Source: a virus
IMG/VR virus record: IMGVR_UViG_3300009068_004973
Span: 1 to 23,195 of that record
Direction: 5' to 3' (one strand)
DNA: 23,195 bases
Under the pieces are notes generated by a model that worked only from the letters and a program-made list of their open reading frames with translations, was not told the origin of the DNA and ran no database searches. Of the stretch, positions 5,091-11,279 are shown piece after piece. The position numbers and the translations under genes are program-made. Every line of letters begins with the position of its first letter. The first letter of the stretch is position 1.

Positions 5091-5312
5091 GTGTTGACAC
5101 TTGACTTACATGGAATAAAGCACGCAGAAGTACCGCGTCAAATTGACACTTTTATCTGGCAAGCCATGCAGCGGGATGACACGCATGTAGAAATCATTAC
5201 CGGACATAGTGATGAGATGAAAAGTATTGCAAAGGAGACTCTTAAAGACTACAATATGACTTGCGAAATTGCTATGTTAAATAGCGGTTGTATGGTGGTC
5301 AAATTGCGTTAA
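5091..5312 (+). CDS. Stand-alone Smr-domain protein, 73 aa
   Basis: Smr domains occur at the C-terminus of MutS2 and as small stand-alone proteins with nicking nuclease or RNA-cleaving activity. Here the whole protein is one Smr domain: LDLHG at residues 4-8 (the conserved LDLHG motif), a central helix, IITGHS near residue 36 in place of the usual TGHG, and the closing NSGCMVVKLR strand. It starts with GTG just after a perfect inverted repeat, and its stop codon directly abuts tRNA-Arg, so it shares the tRNA transcript. The position among tRNAs and mobile elements suggests an RNA or DNA processing role, but this is inference. Confidence 0.85.
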   Translation: MLTLDLHGIKHAEVPRQIDTFIWQAMQRDDTHVEIITGHSDEMKSIAKETLKDYNMTCEIAMLNSGCMVVKLR

Positions 5313-5386
5313 GGCCTTGTGGCGCAACTGAATAGCGCACCTGATTACGGCTCAGGAGGTTTCAGGTTTGAATCCTGACAAGGTCA
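5313..5386 (+). tRNA. tRNA-Arg(ACG)
   Basis: Acceptor GGCCTTG pairs with CAAGGTC, anticodon stem CCTGA/TCAGG encloses TTACGGC (anticodon ACG, needing A34 to inosine editing by TadA), T-arm TCAGG-TTTGAAT-CCTGA. A73 is followed by CA. It begins right after the Smr stop codon. Confidence 0.93.
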
Positions 5387-5454
5387 CAAAAATATAAATA
5401 TGGCAAAAGAAGAAAGTTGGTGTCACGAATTGAACAACACACAAAATAAAAAAG

Positions 5455-5928
5455 ATGAAAATTGGAATAACCTGTAGTACCTTTGATCTGCTCCATGCTG
5501 GGCATGTACTTATGTTGGAAGAGTGTAAGCAGCACTGTGATTATCTTATCTGTGCTCTACAAACAGATCCAACAATTGATAGGCCTTCAAAAAATAAGCC
5601 AATACAATCACTAGTTGAGCGGTACATTCAATTAGACGGCGTAAAATGGGTTGACAAAATTATACCGTATTCAACCGAGGCCGAGCTGGTAGAAATTTTC
5701 AAAGCGTTTCCTATTAATGTACGCATTATTGGTAGTGATTATGTAGGTAAAGAGTTTACTGCCAAAGACGTTTGTGCCGACCGCGGAATCGAAATTGTTT
5801 ACAATAAACGTGATCACGAGTATTCGTCAACCTCTCTAAGAAAAGCAATTTATCGAGAAGAAGGCTTAAAGAATGTAAGACCTACATTAAAATCCGATGC
5901 TTATACTCTGAGATACGGTCCTTTCTAA
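5455..5928 (+). CDS. Cytidylyltransferase-like nucleotidyltransferase
   Basis: Transfers a nucleotide, usually CMP from CTP, to a phosphorylated acceptor such as glycerol 3-phosphate, making an activated donor. The Rossmann-like fold shows TFDLLHAGH with HxGH at residues 14-17, a central VERYIQLDGVKWVDKIIPY region, IIGSDYVGKEF, and the closing STSLR motif that corresponds to the ISSTxLR signature. Length (157 aa) suits a TagD/RfaE2-like enzyme. A 25-codon frame at 5400 overlaps its start in another frame and looks like leader only. A second family member lies at 8402, and LicD-like and kinase-fusion genes are nearby, so it is probably part of surface or virion glycan decoration. The exact substrate is unknown; adenylyltransfer is possible. 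Confidence 0.85.
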   Translation: MKIGITCSTFDLLHAGHVLMLEECKQHCDYLICALQTDPTIDRPSKNKPIQSLVERYIQLDGVKWVDKIIPYSTEAELVEIFKAFPINVRIIGSDYVGKEFTAKDVCADRGIEIVYNKRDHEYSSTSLRKAIYREEGLKNVRPTLKSDAYTLRYGPF

Positions 5929-5954
5929 AACCTTTTGTATGTCGTGTATATAAG
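5929..5954 (+). promoter_or_regulatory. Phage promoter of the coiled-coil protein gene
   Basis: ACCTTTTG, nine bases ending GTG, TATATAAG: the same spacing as the promoters at 829 and 3654. It overlaps the last bases of the upstream cytidylyltransferase gene stop region. Confidence 0.6.
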
Positions 5955-5992
5955 ATCTGTAAAGTTCTATAACACTAATAAATACACAAAAC

Positions 5993-6637
5993 ATGGAAAC
6001 AACAATTACGTTTGTTCTAGGCACATTTACCGGAGCAGTTCTTTTAGGGATTGTATTTGGTATTGTAAAGTTGCTTAGGATCAACAAGGAAATTGCAACA
6101 ATGCAAGAAAATTTACAAAAAAACAAAGAAGCTGGCAAAAATCGTCAGATTCACACCGACGAACGTTTTGCCATCAGGGATCAACGTGCTAAAGAGGCAC
6201 GCCAGGAATTAGAAAGAGACCTTGAAGATAGATTTCGTGGAGTTTACGATACCTTTGCATCAATTCAAAACTCCGTTTGGAAACAGGCAGATGAAGTACA
6301 GCAACAAATTGGTGAACTGATTGCCAAACTAGAAAAAATGACAGATGAAAGCGAAAGTTACACAGACAAAGAAGTACACCGACTAGTTGATTTAATAGAT
6401 GATGTTCGCACCGAAGCAAACGATGAATGCGAAGCAGTACGTCGCTACACAGACAAACGGATTGACAAAACCGTAGATGTTTTGTGCGAACGCATGGACT
6501 CATCATTTAATGATGTTAAATCATATCATGGTGCTGCACATCCCTATAACAAACAGTCTACTGAGTACCAATACGGAAGCGACGCCAGCAAAACCATAAC
6601 CTCAACATCTGAGGTGCCGGACCGCATATACTCATAA
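5993..6637 (+). CDS. Membrane-anchored coiled-coil protein
   Basis: The N-terminus has one hydrophobic segment at about residues 5-27, with two Gly-rich stretches, followed directly by basic residues (KLLRINKE). This predicts a single-pass membrane protein with its bulk in the cytoplasm. Residues 30-180 are highly charged and heptad-rich, a long helical coiled coil, and the last 40 residues are polar and Ser/Thr-rich. There is no catalytic motif. It has its own promoter and a strong terminator, so it is a single-gene unit. A spanin, inner-membrane or superinfection role is possible, but nothing specific supports one. The family is not recognised. Confidence 0.75.
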   Translation: METTITFVLGTFTGAVLLGIVFGIVKLLRINKEIATMQENLQKNKEAGKNRQIHTDERFAIRDQRAKEARQELERDLEDRFRGVYDTFASIQNSVWKQADEVQQQIGELIAKLEKMTDESESYTDKEVHRLVDLIDDVRTEANDECEAVRRYTDKRIDKTVDVLCERMDSSFNDVKSYHGAAHPYNKQSTEYQYGSDASKTITSTSEVPDRIYS

Positions 6638-6657
6638 AAAAAATTGGAACTTTACAC

Positions 6658-6695
6658 AAAAGGTGATTCTGGCTACCTCTGGAATCACCTTTTTT
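6658..6695 (+). terminator. Intrinsic terminator after the coiled-coil gene
   Basis: AAAAGGTGATTC pairs with GAATCACCTTTT around a 12-nt loop and is followed by a T-run. Confidence 0.92.
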
Positions 6696-6715
6696 CATTT
6701 TCTACCGGCCAGATA

Positions 6716-6738
6716 ACCTTAATTGTGATATATAGTAT
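6716..6738 (+). promoter_or_regulatory. GATATATAG-type promoter
   Basis: AACCTTAATTGTGATATATAG, the second form of the phage promoter, about 20 bases ahead of the small gene at 6756. Confidence 0.5.
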
Positions 6739-6755
6739 AGGTGGGAAAATGACAA

Positions 6756-6992
6756 ATGAAGACAGAAAATATCGTAATAATTGTAGTGGAGATGTTAGAC
6801 GAGGCGGGGTTTCCACCGGATCTATACATCATTAAGTCATTTGGTGATTCTGTGACTGTACACTTTGATGACCGAGCCGCGATTGATTACTTTGTTGATG
6901 ACGTAGAAAAGTACTCCGAACATGCGCAACACTTTGTAATTCAAAAAGGGCGAGACGGAAAAAGGCATACAGTTACTTTTCAATTGTGGTGA
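6756..6992 (+). CDS. Hypothetical protein, 78 aa
   Basis: A small acidic protein with an alternating beta/alpha pattern (ENIVIIVVEMLDEAG, then VTVHFDDRAAIDYFVDD, then HTVTFQLW). I do not recognise a family. The ATG at 6756 is preferred to the ATG six bases earlier, which opens a different frame without a sensible protein; GGTGGG lies about 12 bases upstream. It begins after a terminator and a GATATATAG promoter, and its end overlaps the promoter of the LicD-like gene. Confidence 0.7.
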   Translation: MKTENIVIIVVEMLDEAGFPPDLYIIKSFGDSVTVHFDDRAAIDYFVDDVEKYSEHAQHFVIQKGRDGKRHTVTFQLW

Positions 6993-7000
6993 TATATAGT
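6974..7000 (+). promoter_or_regulatory. Phage promoter of the LicD operon
   Basis: ACTTTTCA, nine bases ending GTG, ATATATAG: it combines both promoter forms in one site. It lies within the end of the small gene and 18 bases before the LicD-like ATG. Confidence 0.6.
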
Positions 7001-7017
7001 CAAAATCTTTTTCAAAC

Positions 7018-7782
7018 ATGAACAACCTAAAAAGTTACACAGAATTCTTACTAGAGAGCAACTACCTGCTTTCTGAGTCAAAAATTCGCACTACTGGCTG
7101 GACTGATGAAGACCATGAGTTGTTTGAAAAAATGAAATTAGACAATCTTCGCAAAACATGTGCATTATGTGATAAACATAAAGTAAGATATTTTTTAGAT
7201 GCCGGCACACTATTAGGTTTGTATCGCGACAAAAAAATTATTCGTGGCGATAGCGATAACGACATTTCAATCTTTGCAGAAGACATTACACCTGAATTTT
7301 TGGAAGAACTTGCACCCTATTGCAAATCACCAGAAGCAGACACCAGTTTTTTTCAGCCAAACGATATGCCAGACTTTGGGGACACTGAAAAATTCTTAAA
7401 GCCACTTTCACTTAAATACCACACTCTCGCTGACACCGGTCGACGCAAGAGTTACAAAGGAAAACAGGTGTGGACAGATATGTTTGTCCTCTATCCACAT
7501 CAAAACTACCACCTTTTTATGCTGGGACCTAAATACTTCCGCATACCAAACAAATTTACAAAAAGGCTGGGTCAGCTTACGCACGAAGGAACTACCTTCA
7601 AAATACCTAACCCGGTAGAAGGTTATCTTGCACATGTTTTTGGTGAAGGCTGGGCTACTCCAGATCCACACTATGTAAGCAGTAAAGAAAACCGAGGTTT
7701 TTATGTAATTGATAAAAAGGAGCACGGGGTTTACAAATACAACTGGGCAACACAAACAGGAAAGGTTGAAAAACCTGATTAA
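7018..7782 (+). CDS. LicD-family phosphotransferase
   Basis: LicD proteins move phosphocholine or a similar polar phosphate from a CDP carrier to a glycan. The family signature is clear: YFLDAGTLLGLYRD (GTLLG at 63-67) followed by GDSDNDISIF with metal-binding Asp at 78, 80 and 82, typical of this nucleotidyltransferase-like fold. Before the domain is a 22-residue leader beginning MNNLKSYTEFLLE, which looks like the capsid-targeting peptides of T4 internal proteins, with possible gp21-type L-x-E cleavage points. It heads an operon with a methyltransferase, a cytidylyltransferase and a HAD protein. The acceptor and transferred group are unknown; packaging in the head is an inference. Confidence 0.85.
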   Translation: MNNLKSYTEFLLESNYLLSESKIRTTGWTDEDHELFEKMKLDNLRKTCALCDKHKVRYFLDAGTLLGLYRDKKIIRGDSDNDISIFAEDITPEFLEELAPYCKSPEADTSFFQPNDMPDFGDTEKFLKPLSLKYHTLADTGRRKSYKGKQVWTDMFVLYPHQNYHLFMLGPKYFRIPNKFTKRLGQLTHEGTTFKIPNPVEGYLAHVFGEGWATPDPHYVSSKENRGFYVIDKKEHGVYKYNWATQTGKVEKPD

Positions 7783-7793
7783 AAACAATTTTT

Positions 7794-8414
7794 ATGCAAA
7801 AAGAAGCAGTTTCCAAAGCCTTTTGGGAAGGCACGGAATTTTATCCAACGTATCCGTATGTTAAAGAGAGAAGAAAATTCGAAATTGACTACATACTCCA
7901 GCAAATCACAAATGAGACAAAAACGCTATTAGACCTTGGATGCGGAAACGGATCCACTGTGATTCTTCTTCGCGAACTCACATACATTGAAAAGTACCAT
8001 TGTTACGATATTGGCCCTGGTATGCTTTCAACTATCGGAGGCAATCGTGATAGCGAGCTCATAACCAAGGTATGGGACGCCAATGATGGCGATTTTAACT
8101 TTCCAGAAACAGACATAACAATCTCTATGAATATGTTTCCTTGCATTTTTCAGGACGATGTGGTGGAAAAAATCATTGCAAATATAAAGTCTCCAACATT
8201 TATTACAAGAGTTACCTGCGAAAAGGAGAGACTGGAAATTAATAAGTTTTCCGAAGATCTGGGCCATCACTTTGCCGCATGCTATCGGACAGTTGAAGAG
8301 TACACTCATATATTGAAAAAATACTACTCCACCGTTGAAGTTACGAGAGCTTTCCCTGACGAAATTGAAAGCCACTATGGCAGCAAACAAATGTTTTTCC
8401 TATGCAAGCGATAA
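7794..8414 (+). CDS. Class I SAM-dependent methyltransferase
   Basis: Motif I LLDLGCGNG (45-53) and the following CYDIGPGM stretch are the standard SAM-binding elements of a Rossmann methyltransferase; the 206-residue length is typical. The N-terminal FWEGTEFYPTYPY and the later HHFAACYRTVEEY segment could shape the substrate pocket. No tRNA, rRNA or DNA-methylase signature (such as DPPY or NPPY) is visible, so a small molecule or sugar substrate is more likely. It starts 11 bases after LicD and overlaps the next cytidylyltransferase by 13 bases, implying translational coupling and a shared pathway. A phosphoethanolamine-to-choline type step would fit, but nothing proves it. Confidence 0.8.
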   Translation: MQKEAVSKAFWEGTEFYPTYPYVKERRKFEIDYILQQITNETKTLLDLGCGNGSTVILLRELTYIEKYHCYDIGPGMLSTIGGNRDSELITKVWDANDGDFNFPETDITISMNMFPCIFQDDVVEKIIANIKSPTFITRVTCEKERLEINKFSEDLGHHFAACYRTVEEYTHILKKYYSTVEVTRAFPDEIESHYGSKQMFFLCKR

Positions 8415-8827
8415 AGAGAGTTTACATACCAGGCGTTTGGGATCTATTTCATGTAGGCCATCTAAACGTTCTTCGAGAGGCTAAAAAATACGGTACAAAT
8501 CTTATTGTTGGAATATGCTGTGATAGTGTTGTTTGTCAAACCAAAAAGGATCCACCCATAGTAAAGGACAAATGGAGAAGAGAGGTTTTAGATGCAATCA
8601 ACATAGTAGACGCCACGGTTATCTACCGAGATCTTGATTACTTCAAAATGGTACAATTTCTTGGTGCGGAAGTCTTTGCAGTCGGTGAAGAGTTTGGTTA
8701 TCTTCCAGAACACCAAACGGCTTTACGCAAATTTGAAAAGGCTGGAATAGAGGTTCACTACATTCCGCGAATGACAGGTGTTTCCACCACTGAAATTAAA
8801 GAGAAAATACTAACACTTAATTCATGA
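8402..8827 (+). CDS. Cytidylyltransferase (phosphocholine/ethanolamine or glycerol-phosphate type)
   Basis: Makes CDP-linked donors from CTP and a phosphorylated alcohol. HVGH sits at residues 17-20 in GVWDLFHVGHLN, WRREVLDAINIVDATVI matches the mid-domain R-x-x-x-(V/I) helix of the family, and TGVSTTEIKEKI is the closing (I/V)STT motif. At 141 residues it is a minimal catalytic domain. The GVWDLFHVGH form resembles eukaryote-like choline/ethanolamine-phosphate enzymes and TagD. It overlaps the methyltransferase by 13 bases, and the HAD gene through ATGA, placing it between LicD and a phosphatase-like protein in one coupled operon. The substrate is not determined. Confidence 0.88.
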   Translation: MQAIKRVYIPGVWDLFHVGHLNVLREAKKYGTNLIVGICCDSVVCQTKKDPPIVKDKWRREVLDAINIVDATVIYRDLDYFKMVQFLGAEVFAVGEEFGYLPEHQTALRKFEKAGIEVHYIPRMTGVSTTEIKEKILTLNS

Positions 8828-9309
8828 GTAAAATAAACATAGGCGTTGATTACCACGACACGCTCAGCTACAATCCTAAATTTTTTCAAAATCTCTTCTC
8901 TGCATGGAAACTCTTTGGAGAAGTCTACATTGTAACCGGAACTCCTGCTTCCAAAACCGAGGAGGTAAAGGACGAGTTGGAAGTTTTAGGTTTTGGAAGA
9001 GACTCATACACTGACATACTTTCGGGGTTTGAGTACGATAAGAAAAAAATGACTTCTGCCCACTTTCTGAGAATGCGTGATCACAAACTCGCCCTTATTA
9101 AGAAGTATGACATTGGAGTTTTCTTTGATGACAATCCATTTTATGTTGAACATGTACGAAATCACGGAGTTACAGTTTTCCAAACTATTTTGGATGACGA
9201 GTACATTGAAAGATTTTCTAAAATCAATCCATTTTTTACCTGCAACTTGCAGGAAAAGCAATTTGAATTTCTGGGTTCTCTTGGACAGATTGAACGAAAA
9301 AATGACTAG
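8824..9309 (+). CDS. HAD-like protein with altered motif I
   Basis: The N-terminal IGVDYHDTLS (D9, H11, D12, T13) stands where HAD phosphatases have DxDGT, with VYIVTGTPA as motif II and VFFDDNP (near residue 100) as motif IV. The nucleophile Asp is kept, but the usual acid Asp two residues on is His, followed by Asp in place of Gly. This may change or reduce phosphatase activity. The gene overlaps the cytidylyltransferase by ATGA, so it is translationally coupled. By context it could dephosphorylate an intermediate or act as a binding protein. The 161-aa length lacks a large cap domain. Confidence 0.75.
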   Translation: MSKINIGVDYHDTLSYNPKFFQNLFSAWKLFGEVYIVTGTPASKTEEVKDELEVLGFGRDSYTDILSGFEYDKKKMTSAHFLRMRDHKLALIKKYDIGVFFDDNPFYVEHVRNHGVTVFQTILDDEYIERFSKINPFFTCNLQEKQFEFLGSLGQIERKND

Positions 9310-9324
9310 GTAAACATAATTTAG

Positions 9325-9340
9325 GTTGATATATAGTAAA
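9325..9340 (+). promoter_or_regulatory. GATATATAG-type promoter of the head genes
   Basis: GTTGATATATAGTAAAA, 21 bases ahead of the protease-scaffold ATG. Confidence 0.55.
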
Positions 9341-9360
9341 AATTAGCAAAAACCTGTTTC

Positions 9361-11256
9361 ATGAGTAATCAAAAATTTGTAATGATCCTTGAACGTAGCG
9401 GTGAAAACCTAAGCGTTAAAAAAGGCGAAAACGATGACTATGTGTTGGAAGGAGTATTTGCCCAGTTCGGCATTGAAAACAACAACAATAGAATCTACGA
9501 GGAGAAAGAATATCTTCCTCACATGGACTACCTAAAAAAGAAGATTTCTGAAAATCGTCTTCTCGGAGAACTTGATCACCCTGAAAAGTTTGACATCTCA
9601 CTTAACAAAGTAAGTCACTTAATTGAGGACATCAAATATGACTCAAAGAAGAGACAGATTGTTGGAAAAATCAAATTGCTTGATACACCTTCTGGCCAAA
9701 TCGCCAAAAATCTTGTAGACAGCGGTATTCCAATTAGCATTTCTTCAAGAGCCGCTGGCGTAGTAGGTGAAAACAAAAAAGTACAAATTAAACGTATTTT
9801 TACCTATGACCTGGTAGCGGATCCTGGATTTGAAAATGCTCAAATGAAACGTATCAATGAGAGTTTGGGATTCGGTGATGACGATTCACTTGCAATCTAT
9901 GATATGAGCGATAAAGCATCGTTGGCTTTTATGGAAAGCTTTAGAGGGGAGGAGATAAATAATACATCTACTGAAAAAACATCACAAAAAATGAGTGAAT
10001 TTGTAACAATTGACGACATGAACAAGTACTCCTTAATCATCAAGGAGGAAATCGAAAAAATGAACGGTCGAATCGAAAAGATTTCAGAATCTACTGACAA
10101 AGAGGCCAAGTTATTGGCTCTTGAAGAAGAGGTTGAAAATTTGAAGCAGTACGCTTCTTACCTTGCAGAGGAACAAAACAAAGCAGTAAAGTACTCTGAG
10201 TATTTAGCAGAAAAGGTAAACCAAGGAATTGAGTATACTGAGCACATTGCTGAACGCGCGGATAAAGGAATTCAATATGCTGAAAGCATTTCTGAGAAAT
10301 TAGGTTCTGCTATTGAATACAGCGAGCACATTGCTGAAAAGGCAGACCAAATGATTCAATTTGCTGATTACCTTGCAGAGAAGCAAAACCAAGGATTGGC
10401 TTTCGCTGACTACCTTGCTGAGAAATTAGGACATACTATTGGTTACGCTGAGCATGTTGCTGAGCACGCTGACAACAGCATCCGTTATTCTGAATACCTT
10501 GCAGAAAACTCTGCTTCTAAAGAAGATTTCAAAGCACTTACAGAATATGCTGAGTATTTAGCAGAAAGCCTTAACGGAGGAATTTCTGGCAAATCAAATA
10601 ACATCAACGAAGAGGGCGATGAAAATGAGGAAGGAACTGAAAAGACTGGAAAGTCGACTAAAGGAATTCTGAGTGGTGCGATAAAAGAAAGCGCATCAAT
10701 TTCATCCCGATACTCTTCTCTTGACGATAAAATTAAGAACGTCCTTGAATCCATTGAAAAACAGAGAATGGAAGCAAATTCATTGGACAAAACTTATCCA
10801 TTCGTAAAGTTCTTGGGTGAGGAAAAGCGTAATGCTTTCGCATCTTTGAGCGAGGCCGATAAAATGAGGGTCACAAACGCATACAATGCTAAACCTGCGT
10901 ATGATGAAGCTGGAATTGTTTCTACCTGGGAAACTGCTCTAAAAAAGACAGAGGTTAACGAAAAGTGGTTGACAAATATGCCAATCGAGTACATCCCTTT
11001 ATGGGAAAACGCTTCTGATGAATTGAAAGAACGTATCATTCGTCAAGCCAAAGTCTATCGCATGGAGTCAGATTACCAAATTAAAAACTTCTGGCAGACT
11101 CGTGGACTAGGAGCAACCTACTCGACTGAAGCTGGCACAATCAACGAAAACCACGTTGTTGAACCAATTAAAGACGAGAAACTTGCATCACTAGGCTATA
11201 CGCAAGACTACATTGAAAGCATTAAAAAAGGTCTAGATCGCTATACTAAGCGATAA
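9361..11256 (+). CDS. Prohead protease fused to scaffold core (gp21-gp22-like)
   Basis: In T4 the prohead core protein and the maturation protease are separate genes, 22 and 21; here one 631-residue protein seems to hold both. Residues 1-205 match the gp21 protease family: NNRIYEEKEYLP, LLGELDHPEKF with H73, VSHLIEDI, and GIPISISSRAAG with the candidate Ser at 126-129. Residues about 211-420 are a helical region with eight exact-length 14-residue repeats (264-375) of the form (Y/F)(A/S/T)(E/D)xxAEK, plus two looser copies. A C-terminal 200-residue region ends before the capsid gene, 23 bases away. An in-frame ATG at 9991 could give a scaffold-only product. The fold call is strong; the fusion needs confirmation. 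Confidence 0.9.
   Translation: MSNQKFVMILERSGENLSVKKGENDDYVLEGVFAQFGIENNNNRIYEEKEYLPHMDYLKKKISENRLLGELDHPEKFDISLNKVSHLIEDIKYDSKKRQIVGKIKLLDTPSGQIAKNLVDSGIPISISSRAAGVVGENKKVQIKRIFTYDLVADPGFENAQMKRINESLGFGDDDSLAIYDMSDKASLAFMESFRGEEINNTSTEKTSQKMSEFVTIDDMNKYSLIIKEEIEKMNGRIEKISESTDKEAKLLALEEEVENLKQYASYLAEEQNKAVKYSEYLAEKVNQGIEYTEHIAERADKGIQYAESISEKLGSAIEYSEHIAEKADQMIQFADYLAEKQNQGLAFADYLAEKLGHTIGYAEHVAEHADNSIRYSEYLAENSASKEDFKALTEYAEYLAESLNGGISGKSNNINEEGDENEEGTEKTGKSTKGILSGAIKESASISSRYSSLDDKIKNVLESIEKQRMEANSLDKTYPFVKFLGEEKRNAFASLSEADKMRVTNAYNAKPAYDEAGIVSTWETALKKTEVNEKWLTNMPIEYIPLWENASDELKERIIRQAKVYRMESDYQIKNFWQTRGLGATYSTEAGTINENHVVEPIKDEKLASLGYTQDYIESIKKGLDRYTKR
9948..9993 (+). promoter_or_regulatory. 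Possible internal start of a scaffold-only product
   Basis: Inside the fusion gene, GGAGGAGATAAATAATAC is followed by an A-rich leader and ATG at 9991, in frame at residue 211. This is exactly where the protease domain ends and the coiled coil begins. The leader looks like other gene starts in the window. Confidence 0.4.
10150..10485 (+). repeat. Eight 42-bp coding repeats (14-aa scaffold repeats)
   Basis: Each unit encodes a Tyr or Phe followed by an acidic helix with AEK or AER and a polar tail. All eight are exactly 14 residues, about four helical turns. Nucleotide identity is partial, so the repeats are old. A ninth copy starts at 10486 and a last one at 10546. Confidence 0.9.
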
Positions 11257-11279
11257 ACTAAAAACACAAAAACAAAACC

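Noticed and set aside
5400-5477. 25-codon frame overlapping the first cytidylyltransferase start
   Set aside because: No recognisable peptide and it runs into a clear gene in another frame; left as a possible leader only.
7408-7788. 126-aa antisense frame opposite LicD
   Set aside because: Shadow of a gene with clear catalytic motifs; its composition is Phe/Cys-rich and not protein-like.
10150-10620. 42-bp repeats as a CRISPR array or DNA satellite
   Set aside because: No spacers of unique sequence, and the period is an exact multiple of codons in a helical protein repeat.
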